Notes: generated by a model not told the origin, from the sequence alone. A stretch of DNA of 64,000 nucleotides from an uncultured Clostridia bacterium (GCA_947624225.1 CANQJF010000001.1:109557-173556); one strand, 5' to 3'; shown: positions 24,742 to 34,459, counted from the stretch's first letter. Numbers and translations are program-made.

Positions 24742-25449
24742 ATGACATTACAAGAACTCATCGATCAAAGCAAACGGATCGTCTTTTTCGGAGGGGCGGG
24801 GGTTTCCACCGAGAGCGGGATCCCCGATTTCCGTTCCGAGGACGGTCTCTACCGCATGAAGTATGCCTATCCCCCCGAGACGATGCTCTCAAACGGCTTT
24901 TTCTTTTCGCACACAAGGGAATTTTACGATTTCTACCGCGACAAGATGCTTCCCCTGTGGGCCAAGCCCAATGCGGCGCACAAAAAACTTGCGGAACTGG
25001 AAGAAAAGGGCAAACTGCTTGCCGTCGTCACGCAGAATATCGACGGTCTGCACCAGGCCGCGGGGAGCAAGAAAGTCTATGAGTTGCATGGAAGCGTGCA
25101 CCGGAACTATTGCTTGAAGTGTCATAAATTTTACTCGGCCGAGCAGATTGCGGCCTCCGAGGGCGTTCCGCGCTGCACGTGCGGGGGGCTCATCAAGCCC
25201 GATGTCGTGCTTTACGGCGAGCCGCTCGACGGCGAAGTCATAGAGGGCGCAATCGACGCCATCTCTCGGGCCGATCTCCTCATCGTGGCGGGCACGTCGC
25301 TCACGGTCTATCCCGCCGCCGGGTTTGTGGATATGTTCCGCGGCAGCCATCTCGTGCTCATCAACAGGAGCCAAACGGCATTGGATGAACGCTGTGAACT
25401 CGTGATCCGCGAAAGCGTCGGGAAAGTGCTCGGGGAGGTTGTCGTATGA
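24742..25449 (+). CDS. Sir2-family NAD-dependent protein deacylase
   Basis: Removes acyl groups from protein lysines using NAD. The 235-residue chain carries the NAD motif FFGGAGVSTESGIPDFR (residues 15-31), TQNIDGLHQ, the catalytic His in YELHGSVHRNYC, four zinc cysteines (CLKC and, after a spacer, CTCG), PDVVLYGE and the GTSL and NRS segments. There is no second domain. It heads an operon whose next gene, miaB, overlaps it by ATGA. The link to tRNA modification and mismatch repair genes is positional only. Confidence 0.93.
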   Translation: MTLQELIDQSKRIVFFGGAGVSTESGIPDFRSEDGLYRMKYAYPPETMLSNGFFFSHTREFYDFYRDKMLPLWAKPNAAHKKLAELEEKGKLLAVVTQNIDGLHQAAGSKKVYELHGSVHRNYCLKCHKFYSAEQIAASEGVPRCTCGGLIKPDVVLYGEPLDGEVIEGAIDAISRADLLIVAGTSLTVYPAAGFVDMFRGSHLVLINRSQTALDERCELVIRESVGKVLGEVVV

Positions 25450-26747
25450 AGTATCATATCGTGACATACGGTTGCCAGATGAATCTCCACGAATCGGAGA
25501 AGATCGCGGGGATCTTAAAGACCGCGGGCTATTCCCAATCCGCCCCGCTCGAAGAGGCCGATATCATTGTTTTCAACACCTGCTGCATCCGCGAAAACGC
25601 AGAGAACCATGCTTTCGGGAATATCGGCGCATTAAAAAAATTAAAACGCGAAAAAAAGGGCCTCATCATCGCCGTAGGGGGGTGTATGGTCCAGGAAGAG
25701 GGGAAAGCCAAGCTCTTAAAGGAGAAATTTCCTTTCATCGACATCCTGTTCGGCACCCATGATCTCTGGCACCTCAGGGAGCTCATCGAGGACAAGCGCA
25801 AGGGCAACAAGACGGTCATCTCCGTCTTGGATGAGAGAAAGGAGACGGAGGACCATGCCGATCCGGTGCGCACAAGCTACCCGAATGCGTGGGTGAACAT
25901 CATGTACGGGTGCAACAATTTCTGCTCCTATTGCATTGTTCCCTATGTGCGCGGGCGGGAGCGTTCCCGTAGTGCCACCGCCATCCTCCGCGAAGTCGAA
26001 GCGCTCGTGCGCGATGGGTATCGGGAGATCACTCTGCTCGGGCAGAACGTCAATTCCTACCGTGACGGAGAGGTGGATTTTGCCCGTCTTTTGGACGCGG
26101 TCGCCTCCGTGGAGGGCAATTTTCGCGTGCGCTTCATGACCTCGCATCCCAAGGACTTCTCCCCGGCGCTCGTGGCGGTCATGAAAAAGCACAAGAAGAT
26201 CTGCAAGCATCTTCACCTGCCGGTGCAGGCAGGGAACAACCGCATTCTGGGGCTCATGAATCGGCGGTATACGCGGGAAAAGTATCTCGAAGAGCTCGCG
26301 TTGCTCAGAGGGGAGATCCCCGACTGTGAAGTGACGACGGACCTCATCGTTGCCTTTCCGACCGAAACGGAGGAAGAGTTCGAGGACACGCTGTCCCTCG
26401 TCGAAGCGGCAGATTTTTCGTCGGCATTCACGTTCATTTACTCCCCCCGCGCTGGGACCAAGGCCGCCCAAATGGAGGGGAGGATCCCGGAGGATGTCGC
26501 CAAGGATCGGATCACCCGCCTCATTGCGCTGGTCAACCGCAAGACGCGCGAGAAGAGCGCAAGGTATGTCGGAAAGACGGTCGAGATCCTTTGCGAGGAC
26601 TTTGACGCGAAAAAGGGGCTGTATCTCGGGCGGGATGAGTATGGCCGCATGGGCTATTTCAAGAGCGAAACAGACATGGTAGGCGAATTCGTCAACCTGA
26701 AAATTACAGAAGCAAACGGCATATCTCTTTACGGAGAGATGGTTTAA
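25446..26747 (+). CDS. miaB: tRNA (ms2)i6A37 methylthiotransferase
   Basis: Radical-SAM enzyme adding a methylthio group to i6A37 of tRNA; miaA, which makes its substrate, lies three genes downstream. The auxiliary cluster cysteines are Cys10, Cys46 and Cys80 and the radical-SAM cluster is Cys156-xxx-Cys160-xx-Cys163 (GCNNFCSYC). The family segments RGRERSR, LLGQNVNSY, MTSHPKDF and HLPVQAGNN are present, and a TRAM domain ends the chain. Length 433 is standard. Coupled to the sirtuin by ATGA; mutS starts 11 bases downstream. Confidence 0.96.
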   Translation: MKYHIVTYGCQMNLHESEKIAGILKTAGYSQSAPLEEADIIVFNTCCIRENAENHAFGNIGALKKLKREKKGLIIAVGGCMVQEEGKAKLLKEKFPFIDILFGTHDLWHLRELIEDKRKGNKTVISVLDERKETEDHADPVRTSYPNAWVNIMYGCNNFCSYCIVPYVRGRERSRSATAILREVEALVRDGYREITLLGQNVNSYRDGEVDFARLLDAVASVEGNFRVRFMTSHPKDFSPALVAVMKKHKKICKHLHLPVQAGNNRILGLMNRRYTREKYLEELALLRGEIPDCEVTTDLIVAFPTETEEEFEDTLSLVEAADFSSAFTFIYSPRAGTKAAQMEGRIPEDVAKDRITRLIALVNRKTREKSARYVGKTVEILCEDFDAKKGLYLGRDEYGRMGYFKSETDMVGEFVNLKITEANGISLYGEMV

Positions 26748-26758
26748 AGGGGGATGCA

Positions 26759-29338
26759 ATGGGTCTTTCACCTATGATGGAGCACTGGAAAAAAATCAAG
26801 GAAGCCTATCCGGATTGCCTTGTGTTTTATCGTCTCGGAGATTTTTATGAGATGTTTTTCGAGGACGCGGTGAAAGCGAGCGCCATCCTCGATTTGACGC
26901 TTACCGGCCGGGATTGCGGGCTGAAAGATCGGGCGCCCATGTGCGGCGTGCCCTATCATGCCGTGGATACCTACATTCAAAAACTCGTGGAGGCGGGGCT
27001 TCGCGTCGCCATTTGCGAGCAGCTCACCGACCCAAAGACCTCCAAGGGGATGGTGGACAGGGATGTGATCCGCGTCGTCTCGGCGGGCACGGTGATCGAG
27101 GGGACCCTTCTCGATGAAAAGAAGAGCAATTTCATCGCCTGTGCGTACAAGGGGGGAGACCGATGCGCGCTCGCGTATGCGGATATCACGACGGGGGAGT
27201 TCTGCACTTGCGAAGAGGAGGGCGTGGAAAAGCTCCTCGCCAAACTCATCAATCTCTCTGTCGTTGAGATCATCTGCAATGACGAATTTCTCATTGCCTC
27301 CAAGGAGGAAGCGGAGGTGCGGCGGGGCATTTTGCCAAACTTTTCGTGCTATCTTCCCTGGGCATTCAAACCGGAAAATGCCGAGAAAGCCATCAAGGAA
27401 CAATTTGCCGTGGCCTCATTGGAAGCGCTCGGCCTGCCCGACCGTTCTCCCACGGTCTCGGCGGCGGGAGCGCTCGTGGAGTATTTGCGCGATACCCAAA
27501 AGCATGGCCTCCGAAATATCAATATGCTGAAATATATTGATGATTCGCAGGCGATGAAGCTGGATCCGATTGCGGTGAGAAACCTCGAACTTCTCAAAAA
27601 CAGTGCGGAGGGGAAGCGATATGGCTCTCTCCTGTGGCTTCTCGATAAGACCAAGACGGGCATGGGGGCTCGGATGCTCGCCGGTATGCTGACTGCTCCG
27701 CTCTCTTCCAAGGCAGAGATCGAGAAGCGGCTCGACGCCGTGGAGGAACTCTTTAAGGCAACGGTCGTCCGCATGGGGCTGCACGATATGTTGGGAGGCG
27801 TGAAAGACATCGAGCGGCTCACGGGGCGCATTTCCAACAGCAATTTGCAGCCGTGGGACTGTGTGGCGCTCTCTTCGTCGCTGGCGGTCGTACCCAATCT
27901 CAAATTTCAGCTCGCCGGGTTTTCTTCCTCCCTCCTCTGTGAAATCTGTTCCCAACTGATCGATACAAAGCAGCTCTGTTCTCTTTTGGATCGCGCCATC
28001 GATCCGCGCGCCAAGACGCTCAAAGAGGGCAACTATATCCGGGAGGGGTATAACGCCCGCCTCGACGAGTTGCGCGGCATCGGTGTGCACGGGAAAGACC
28101 TTCTCGCCCAGCTCGAAACCCGGGAGCGGGAACGCACGGGCATAAGAACGCTCAAAGTGGGGTATAACCGTGTCTTTGGATATTACATCGAAGTCAGCAA
28201 TTCCTTTAAAGACCGCGTACCGTACGATTACACGAGAAAACAGACGATCGCCAACGGGGAGCGCTATATCAGCGAGGAGCTGAAAGCGCTCGAAGAAAAG
28301 ATCTTGGGCAGCAATGAGGAAGCGGACAGGTTGCAGGAACAGCTCTATGCCGAGATCATGCAGATCCTCGCCGCCAATATTCCCGCGCTCAAACAGGTGG
28401 CATCCGCCGTTGCGCTCCTCGATTGCCTTGTCTCGTTTGCCGTCGTGGCAAAGGAGAATAAATATACCCGTCCGATCATCAAGGAGGAGGGGGCGCTTTC
28501 CATCGAAGAGGGCAGGCATCCCGTCGTGGAGAAATTGAGCAGGGAGCGCTTTGTCCCCAACGATTGCAAGCTGGATGACGAAAACCGCACAATGATCATC
28601 ACTGGGCCCAACATGGCAGGGAAATCCACCTTTTTGCGTCAAGTGGCTCTCATCGTCTTTATGGCGCACATCGGCTGCTTTGTTCCCGCAAAACGCGCGG
28701 AGGTCCCGCTCACCGATAGGATCTTCACCCGGATCGGCGCGAGCGACAACCTCATCTTGGATCGCAGTACGTTTATGGTGGAGATGACGGAGGTGGCCAA
28801 CATTCTTCGGAATGCGACGCCGAGAAGTCTCTTGATCCTCGATGAAGTGGGGCGGGGGACGAGCACGTTCGACGGCTTGTCCATCGCTTGGGCGGTCATA
28901 GAGCATCTTACCGAAAAGGTGCGCGCCAAGACACTCTTTGCAACGCATTATCACGAGCTCACCGAGTTGGAGGGAAAGCTCGACGGAGTCAGAAATTATA
29001 AGATCAGCGTGCGCGAGATTGCGGGCTCCATTGTCTTTTTGAGAAAGATCGTGCGGGGAGGCGCTTCCCGCAGTTTCGGTGTGGAAGTTGCGGCGTTGGC
29101 GGGCGTGCCGGCAGAGGTGACGGAGCGTGCCAAGGCGATCCTCAAAGTGTTGGAGCGAACGGAGGCGCGCCGTCCCGCGGCAATCGAGGAGGCCGAGCAG
29201 ATGCCCGAGGAGGCTTCGGAAGAACCTCGTTCCCAAGCGTTTGACATTGCGGAAGAACTTCGCGGGCTCGACGCCAATCTGCTTACCCCCATGCAAGCGC
29301 TTGCGCTCATTTCTGAGTGGAAGGAGAAAATCAAATGA
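26759..29338 (+). CDS. mutS: DNA mismatch recognition protein MutS
   Basis: Binds mispaired bases and starts repair. The 859-residue chain has the mismatch-reading motif YRLGDFYEMFFEDA (Phe wedge and Glu) near the N-terminus, and the connector, lever and clamp domains. The ATPase follows, with Walker A GPNMAGKST, DNLILDRSTFMVEM and Walker B LLILDEVGRGTSTFDG, then the FATHYHEL segment. The C-terminal helix-turn-helix region is present. AAAGGGGG (26746-26753) precedes ATG 26759. ATGA overlap with mutL. Confidence 0.97.
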   Translation: MGLSPMMEHWKKIKEAYPDCLVFYRLGDFYEMFFEDAVKASAILDLTLTGRDCGLKDRAPMCGVPYHAVDTYIQKLVEAGLRVAICEQLTDPKTSKGMVDRDVIRVVSAGTVIEGTLLDEKKSNFIACAYKGGDRCALAYADITTGEFCTCEEEGVEKLLAKLINLSVVEIICNDEFLIASKEEAEVRRGILPNFSCYLPWAFKPENAEKAIKEQFAVASLEALGLPDRSPTVSAAGALVEYLRDTQKHGLRNINMLKYIDDSQAMKLDPIAVRNLELLKNSAEGKRYGSLLWLLDKTKTGMGARMLAGMLTAPLSSKAEIEKRLDAVEELFKATVVRMGLHDMLGGVKDIERLTGRISNSNLQPWDCVALSSSLAVVPNLKFQLAGFSSSLLCEICSQLIDTKQLCSLLDRAIDPRAKTLKEGNYIREGYNARLDELRGIGVHGKDLLAQLETRERERTGIRTLKVGYNRVFGYYIEVSNSFKDRVPYDYTRKQTIANGERYISEELKALEEKILGSNEEADRLQEQLYAEIMQILAANIPALKQVASAVALLDCLVSFAVVAKENKYTRPIIKEEGALSIEEGRHPVVEKLSRERFVPNDCKLDDENRTMIITGPNMAGKSTFLRQVALIVFMAHIGCFVPAKRAEVPLTDRIFTRIGASDNLILDRSTFMVEMTEVANILRNATPRSLLILDEVGRGTSTFDGLSIAWAVIEHLTEKVRAKTLFATHYHELTELEGKLDGVRNYKISVREIAGSIVFLRKIVRGGASRSFGVEVAALAGVPAEVTERAKAILKVLERTEARRPAAIEEAEQMPEEASEEPRSQAFDIAEELRGLDANLLTPMQALALISEWKEKIK

Positions 29339-31251
29339 AGATCCATGTGCTCTCACCCGAAGTTTACAACCAGATCGCGGCAGGGGAAGTCATCGACCGC
29401 CCCTATTCTGTCGTAAAGGAGCTGGTCGAGAACGCCATCGATGCGGGCGCCACCGAAGTCACGGTGGAGATCGAAATGGGCGGGAAACAGCTGATCCGCG
29501 TCACGGACAACGGCGTGGGGATCGCCAAGGAAGATCTCGCGAACGCCTTTGAGCCCCATGCGACGAGCAAGCTGACAACGGCCGCCGACCTGTTCGGCGT
29601 GACGACGCTGGGTTTTCGCGGGGAGGCACTGGCGTCCATTGCCTCTGTTTCCAAGACAAAAATTTGCTCCCGCGTCCAAGGGGAGGATGCCTTTTCGCTC
29701 TCCTCGGAGGGAGGCGTGCGGGGAGAAGTGCTTCCCGCGGCGGGGGCATACGGAACGCAGATCTCGGTGTGCGAGCTGTTCTTCAATACGCCGGCGCGGC
29801 TCAAATTCTTAAAATCGGATGCACAGGAGGAGGGGGATATTGCCGGGATCGTGGCGCGCTTCATCCTGTCGCGGCCGGCAATCGCGTTTACGCTGATCAC
29901 GAACGGAAAGATCAAATACCGCTCCTTTGGGGACGGCCTGCCCGCGGCGCTTGCGGCGATCTATGGCGCCGATATCCTCTCGCACTGCTATGAGATCGAT
30001 GCGGACAAGCACGGGATCCGCCTCTATGGCTACATCGGAGACCGCAATTTCTCCAAATCCAACCGCACGTATCAGAGCCTCTTCGTGAACGGCCGCTATG
30101 TGATCAACCAGACGGTCTCTTCTGCCGTCACCAATGCCTATGCCGGCTACCTCATGAAGCGGCAATATCCTTTCTATGTGCTCTTTTTGGATATTCCGCC
30201 CGAGATCGTCGACGTCAATGTGCATCCCAATAAGGCAGATGTGCGCTTTGCGGACAACCAAGTCATCTATGGGACGGTCTATTCCGTCATTTCTTCCGTG
30301 CTCGACGGCAACTCGCGCGCCCTTGAATATCTCGTCGATGCCAATCGGCAGCAAGAGAGAGCCGAGGAACGGGAGGAACGGGAAAAACCCGCACAACAGG
30401 CGGAGGGCGTATTTGCGGCGCCCATTTCCCCCGCGTCAAAACCCGCTCCCGCGGCAAAACCTGCTCCCGCGCCGCAAATGACGTATGCGGAGGCCAAGAA
30501 AGAGTTGGAATTCCAAATCCCGCCGCAGGCGGGGAGGGTCTCCGTTCCTCCGCGCGGGAATTGGCAGTTAGAGATGGGCGTTTCCCAACCCACGCAAAAA
30601 GAGGTCGATGTCTTTGAGGAAAATAAGCGCTCCATTCTCGAAGCCGAGAAGAAGAAACAGCAACAGCGGATCGACCCGGCTTCTTTGGAGTTCAAGGGCG
30701 AACTCTTTCGGACCTATTTGATCTATGAATGCGGAGACGATGCCTATATCGTCGATCAGCACGCCGCGCACGAGCGCCTCATCTATGATCGCTTGCGGGA
30801 AAAGGCAGAGAGGCGGGAGATCCTCTCTCAGTCCATGCTCGTGCCGTTTATCTTGACGGTCAATCCCGCGGAGTTTGCCTTTTTGGAAAAACAGCTCCCT
30901 GTCCTCCGCGAGCTCGGATTCGACATTGACGAGTTCGGCACGGATACGGTAAAGGTCTCCGCGGTTCCGTCGGATCTGCTCAACATGGACATGGCCGCCT
31001 TCTTTGACGAGATCTTGTCGAGCTATGAGAGCCTTCGCGCGATCAAGCTGGCCGACCTACTGAAAGACAAGCTGGCCTCTGCCGCCTGCAAAGCGGCGGT
31101 GAAAGGGGGAGATCCCTTAACGGAAGAGGAAGTAAAGGCGCTCCTTCGCCGCATGAACGGAGACATGGGGCTCAAATGCCCGCACGGCCGTCCCGTGGCG
31201 GTGCATGTTGCGCGCAGTGAGTTCGAAAAACTCTTCAAGAGGATCATATGA
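29335..31251 (+). CDS. mutL: DNA mismatch repair endonuclease MutL
   Basis: Links MutS to strand incision. The GHKL ATPase is N-terminal (NAIDAGATEVTVEI, RVTDNGVGI, LGFRGEALASI). A proline/alanine-rich linker spans about residues 350-400, and the C-terminal domain carries the endonuclease elements. The metal-site motif reads DQHAAHERLIYD (474-485), with Asp485 where DQHA(X)2E(X)4E has Glu. ACKAAVKG and CPHGRP, the other endonuclease motifs of strains without MutH, are intact, so nicking is expected. ATG 29335, not the upstream GTG 29317, fits AAGGAG (29321-29326). Confidence 0.95.
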   Translation: MKIHVLSPEVYNQIAAGEVIDRPYSVVKELVENAIDAGATEVTVEIEMGGKQLIRVTDNGVGIAKEDLANAFEPHATSKLTTAADLFGVTTLGFRGEALASIASVSKTKICSRVQGEDAFSLSSEGGVRGEVLPAAGAYGTQISVCELFFNTPARLKFLKSDAQEEGDIAGIVARFILSRPAIAFTLITNGKIKYRSFGDGLPAALAAIYGADILSHCYEIDADKHGIRLYGYIGDRNFSKSNRTYQSLFVNGRYVINQTVSSAVTNAYAGYLMKRQYPFYVLFLDIPPEIVDVNVHPNKADVRFADNQVIYGTVYSVISSVLDGNSRALEYLVDANRQQERAEEREEREKPAQQAEGVFAAPISPASKPAPAAKPAPAPQMTYAEAKKELEFQIPPQAGRVSVPPRGNWQLEMGVSQPTQKEVDVFEENKRSILEAEKKKQQQRIDPASLEFKGELFRTYLIYECGDDAYIVDQHAAHERLIYDRLREKAERREILSQSMLVPFILTVNPAEFAFLEKQLPVLRELGFDIDEFGTDTVKVSAVPSDLLNMDMAAFFDEILSSYESLRAIKLADLLKDKLASAACKAAVKGGDPLTEEEVKALLRRMNGDMGLKCPHGRPVAVHVARSEFEKLFKRII

Positions 31252-32150
31252 GGAAATTGCTGGTCGTATGCGGGCCGACAGCCTCGGGCAAGACCTCCCT
31301 TGCGGTGGCCTGTGCCAAGGCGCTGGACGGAGAGGTCGTTTCCGCCGATGCCTTTTTGATCTATCGCGGGCTGAATATCGGGACGGCAAAGCCGACGCAA
31401 GCAGAGCGCGCGGGCATCCCGCATCATCTCATCGATGTCGCCGACCCGAGGGACAGTTTTTCCGTCAGTGATTACGAAGAATCGGCGATCCCCGTGATAG
31501 AGGATATCCTTGCGCGCGGCAAGACGCCCGTCATTTGCGGCGGAACGGGGTTCTATATCAACGCCGTCCTGTATCGCCATCACTTCGGAGGGGCTTCCGC
31601 CTCCCCGGAGATCCGCCGTAAATATGAAAAAATTGCCGAGGAAGAGGGGAGGGAGAGCCTCCACGCCCGCCTTAGGGAAGTCGACCCCGAGAGCGCCGCG
31701 ATTTTGCATCCCAACGACGTCAAGCGCGTCATCCGTGCGCTCGAAATCTATGAGCAGACGGGGAAAAAGAAATCCGAGCAAGCGGACGGAGAAACGCCGC
31801 GCTATCCGTTTGTAGCGGTCGCCTATGATTGGCCGCGGGAGGAGCTCTATGCGCGCATCAATGCCCGCGTCGGGGAAATGCTGCAAAGAGGGCTCGTCGA
31901 AGAAGTGCGGGGACTCTTGAACGGCGGTGTACCCGAAACGGCGCAAAGTATGCAGGCAATCGGCTATAAAGAGGTCGTTGAATTCTTAAAAAATGGCGAT
32001 AATTTAAGTACTCTGTCAGACATAATATCAAAAAATACACGCAATTACGCCAAACGGCAGTGCACGTTTTTCAAGAAAATGCAAAATCTGCATCTCATGA
32101 AGCCGGGAGAAGGCGTGCAAGAGGTGAAACAGTTTTATGAATGCGAATGA
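31248..32150 (+). CDS. miaA: tRNA dimethylallyltransferase
   Basis: Adds the dimethylallyl group to A37 of tRNAs reading UNN codons. It has the P-loop CGPTASGKTSLA (residues 8-19), SADAFLIYRGLNIGTAKPT, HHLIDV, the GGTGFYINAVLY segment and the tRNA-contacting C-terminal half with NTRNYAKRQCTFF. The 300-residue length is near normal. It overlaps mutL by ATGA and the next gene by 14 bases. A copy of the palindromic element (32008-32028) is embedded in frame close to the 3' end, just before the conserved NTRNYAKRQ segment. Confidence 0.95.
   Translation: MRKLLVVCGPTASGKTSLAVACAKALDGEVVSADAFLIYRGLNIGTAKPTQAERAGIPHHLIDVADPRDSFSVSDYEESAIPVIEDILARGKTPVICGGTGFYINAVLYRHHFGGASASPEIRRKYEKIAEEEGRESLHARLREVDPESAAILHPNDVKRVIRALEIYEQTGKKKSEQADGETPRYPFVAVAYDWPREELYARINARVGEMLQRGLVEEVRGLLNGGVPETAQSMQAIGYKEVVEFLKNGDNLSTLSDIISKNTRNYAKRQCTFFKKMQNLHLMKPGEGVQEVKQFYECE
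32008..32028. repeat. Dispersed palindromic element, copy 3 (inside miaA)
   Basis: GTACTCTG (32008-32015), centre TCAGA, CATAATAT (32021-32028). Same core and spacing as copy 2, and in the coding sequence of miaA without frame damage. Confidence 0.6.
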
Positions 32151-33363
32151 GATCATTTTAGCCGCCGAGCAAGCGCTCTCGGCATGGTTTTCGGAGATCG
32201 ACGAAGTCGCCCTGTTCAATGAAGAGAAAGTGCTTTCCGCTTTCCGTGAGGAGCGCATTGCCCTGCGTCACTTCGACGGGACGACGGGCTATGGATACGG
32301 TGACGACGGCAGGGACACGCTGGGCCGCGTCTATGCGCGCGCGTTCGGGGCAGAGAAAGCCATCGTTTCCCCGGCGCTCCTTTCGGGAACGCACACTCTC
32401 ACGGTCGCGCTGTTCGGCGTGCTCCGTCCCGGCAGCCGCATCCTCTTTATGACGGGCATGCCCTACGATACGCTCCATGGCGTCGTCTGGGGAGAGGGCA
32501 ACGGTTCCTTGAAAGATTTCGGTGTCGAGGCGGCCGTCGTTCCGCTCTGCGGCAACGGCAAGGTGGATTTCGAGGGCGTGAAACGGGCGCTCGCGGGGCA
32601 AAAATTCGACGTGGTGCACATCCAGCGTTCCCGCGGCTATGAGCTCCGCGATGCCTTTACCGTGGCGGAGATTGGCGAGATGTGCACCTTTCTTCGGGAG
32701 AACGGATTTGAGGGGTGCATCTTCGTCGACAACTGCTATGGCGAGTTTGTTGAAAAAACAGAACCCACCGAGGTGGGCGCCGACCTCATCGTGGGCAGCC
32801 TCATCAAGAATCCCGGGGGCGGGCTGGCCCCGACGGGCGGATATATTGCCGGGCGGGAAAGGTATGTCGCGCAATGCGAATACCGCCTCACCGCGCCCTC
32901 CGTGGGCGGGGAGATCGGCTCGTATGCCTATGGCTACCGTCTCTTCTATCAGGGCTTCTTTTTGGCGCCGCATGTCGTTGCACAGGCGCTCAAAGGAGGG
33001 CTTCTCATCGGAAAGTGCATGGAGATGCTCGGCTATGAGAACTTCCCCGAACTCGGAAAGCCGCTCGCCGACATCACGCGCGCCATCCGATTCAATACGG
33101 CGGAGGAACTGTGCGGGTTCATCCAATCGGTGCAGGATGTCTCCCCCGTGGACAGCTTTGTGACGTTGGAGCCGTGGGACATGCCCGGGTATGATGCCAA
33201 AGTCATCATGGCCGCGGGGACATTTGTGGCGGGGGCGAGCATCGAGCTTTCGGCCGACGCACCCGTGCGCGAGCCCTACACGGCCTATTTTCAGGGAGGG
33301 CTCACTTACGAGCATTGCAAGCTCGCATGCAGGGCGGTTTTGAACCGCTTATTGCGGGAATAG
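32137..33363 (+). CDS. ynbB: YnbB-type PLP protein (aluminium-resistance / methionine gamma-lyase-like family)
   Basis: Fold-type I PLP protein of 408 residues. Landmarks are FDGTTGYGYGDDGRDTLGRVYA near the N-terminus (read as consecutive motifs), VSPALLSGTHT, HIQRSRGYELRDA, FVDNCYGEF and the PLP lysine in GSLIKNPGGGLAPTGGYIAG. Family members are annotated as aluminium resistance or methionine gamma-lyase-like proteins, but the reaction in vivo is not established. It sits next to miaA in many Firmicutes, often with hfq between; hfq is absent here. A terminator follows. Confidence 0.88.
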   Translation: MNANEIILAAEQALSAWFSEIDEVALFNEEKVLSAFREERIALRHFDGTTGYGYGDDGRDTLGRVYARAFGAEKAIVSPALLSGTHTLTVALFGVLRPGSRILFMTGMPYDTLHGVVWGEGNGSLKDFGVEAAVVPLCGNGKVDFEGVKRALAGQKFDVVHIQRSRGYELRDAFTVAEIGEMCTFLRENGFEGCIFVDNCYGEFVEKTEPTEVGADLIVGSLIKNPGGGLAPTGGYIAGRERYVAQCEYRLTAPSVGGEIGSYAYGYRLFYQGFFLAPHVVAQALKGGLLIGKCMEMLGYENFPELGKPLADITRAIRFNTAEELCGFIQSVQDVSPVDSFVTLEPWDMPGYDAKVIMAAGTFVAGASIELSADAPVREPYTAYFQGGLTYEHCKLACRAVLNRLLRE

Positions 33364-33392
33364 ACGGGTACTATTAAATATTATTAAATAGG

Positions 33393-33418
33393 AAAGGAGC
33401 CGCAGGCGCTCCTTTTTT
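33393..33418 (+). terminator. Intrinsic terminator after ynbB
   Basis: AAAGGAGC (33393-33400), 7-base loop, GCTCCTTT (33408-33415), with the T-run continuing to 33418. Ends the operon begun at 24742. Confidence 0.88.
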
Positions 33419-33453
33419 CATGCGATTTTTTGCAAAAATTTTGTAAGAAGTGC

Positions 33454-33482
33454 TTGACAACCCTCCGCTTTCGTGATAGTAT
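33454..33482 (+). promoter_or_regulatory. Sigma-A promoter for the SPFH-NatAB operon
   Basis: TTGACA (33454-33459), 17-base spacer, TAGTAT (33477-33482). The predicted start falls near 33489, inside the palindrome described next. Confidence 0.8.
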
Positions 33483-33484
33483 TA

Positions 33485-33503
33485 TGATATCAAAATGATA
33501 TCA
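33485..33503. promoter_or_regulatory. Perfect tandem-palindrome operator TGATATCA-AAA-TGATATCA
   Basis: Two copies of the self-complementary octamer TGATATCA (33485-33492 and 33496-33503) separated by three A residues form a perfect 19-base inverted repeat directly over the transcription start. Position overlapping the start suits a repressor. Candidate binders in the same operon include the ribbon-helix-helix protein at 37618; this is inference. Confidence 0.7.
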
Positions 33504-33520
33504 CTTTTCGGAGGGATAAT

Positions 33521-34459
33521 ATGGAAAACAAGGAATTAAAAGTGACGGAGTATGATCGGATCAACGAGAAGCCCGCGCGCGAGAAAAACGGCTGGATCAT
33601 GCTGGGCGTAGGTATTCTCTTTGTCGCCGCCGGGGTCGCCGCGATGTGCGTCGGCGGCGTTCTCGATCTCTTTGCCGTCGTGCCCGTCGGGCTCGTGGCA
33701 ATCATCGTCGGCATCGTCCTTCTCAGCGGCTTGCGCCTCTTGCAGCCCAACGAGGCCTATGTGCTCACGCTGTTCGGCAAGTACTATGGGACGCTCAAAC
33801 GGGACGGCTTCTATTGGGTCAACCCGTTCTGCTCGTCCGTCAATCCCGCGCGCCTCGCCATGGGGACCTCGCGCAAGATCTCTTTAAAGGCTATGACGCT
33901 CAACAACGACAAACAGAAAGTCAACGATGAAGAGGGCAATCCCATCGAGATCTCCGTCGTCGTCATCTGGCGCATCACCAACACCGCGCGGGCGGTATTC
34001 AATGTGGAGAACTACATGGCCTACATCTCCACACAGTGCGATGCCGCTATCCGCCAAGTTGCGCGGCAATATCCCTATGATGTCTCTTCGAGCGGGGATG
34101 AGAAGTCTCTCCGCGGCAGTGCACAGGAGATCGCGGATGTCCTCAGAGAGGAGTTGCAGCAGCGCACGGAGCTGGCGGGCGTGGAAATTTTGGAGGCGCG
34201 CATTTCGCACCTTGCCTATGCGCCCGAGATCGCGGCGGCCATGCTCCAACGTCAACAGGCCTCTGCCATCATTGCGGCCCGTCAGAAGATCGTCGAGGGC
34301 GCCGTCTCCATGGTGCAGATGGCCCTCAACAAGCTGTCGGAAGAGGACATCGTTGAGCTCGACGATGAGCGCAAGGCTCAAATGGTCTCCAATCTTCTCG
34401 TCGTGCTGTGCGGCAACCGCGATGCTCAGCCCGTCGTCGGCACGGGTTCCATCTATTAA
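33521..34459 (+). CDS. SPFH/Band 7 domain membrane protein
   Basis: A 312-residue flotillin/stomatin-superfamily protein. Two hydrophobic segments (about residues 26-48 and 52-70) anchor it, followed by the SPFH domain: LQPNEAYVLTLFGKYYGTLKRDGFYWVNPF, read in two parts, then DEEGNPIEISVVVIWRI, the helical ELAGVEILEARISHLAYAPEIAAAMLQRQQA, also in parts, and EGAVSMVQMAL. Such proteins scaffold membrane microdomains. GGAGGG (33510-33515) precedes ATG 33521. It leads an operon with an ABC exporter, a ribbon-helix-helix protein and several small membrane proteins, which suggests an envelope-stress or drug-response unit. Confidence 0.88.
   Translation: MENKELKVTEYDRINEKPAREKNGWIMLGVGILFVAAGVAAMCVGGVLDLFAVVPVGLVAIIVGIVLLSGLRLLQPNEAYVLTLFGKYYGTLKRDGFYWVNPFCSSVNPARLAMGTSRKISLKAMTLNNDKQKVNDEEGNPIEISVVVIWRITNTARAVFNVENYMAYISTQCDAAIRQVARQYPYDVSSSGDEKSLRGSAQEIADVLREELQQRTELAGVEILEARISHLAYAPEIAAAMLQRQQASAIIAARQKIVEGAVSMVQMALNKLSEEDIVELDDERKAQMVSNLLVVLCGNRDAQPVVGTGSIY

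Noticed and set aside
27416..29356. 646-codon minus-strand ORF opposite mutS
   Set aside because: Shadow of mutS; no recognisable domain.
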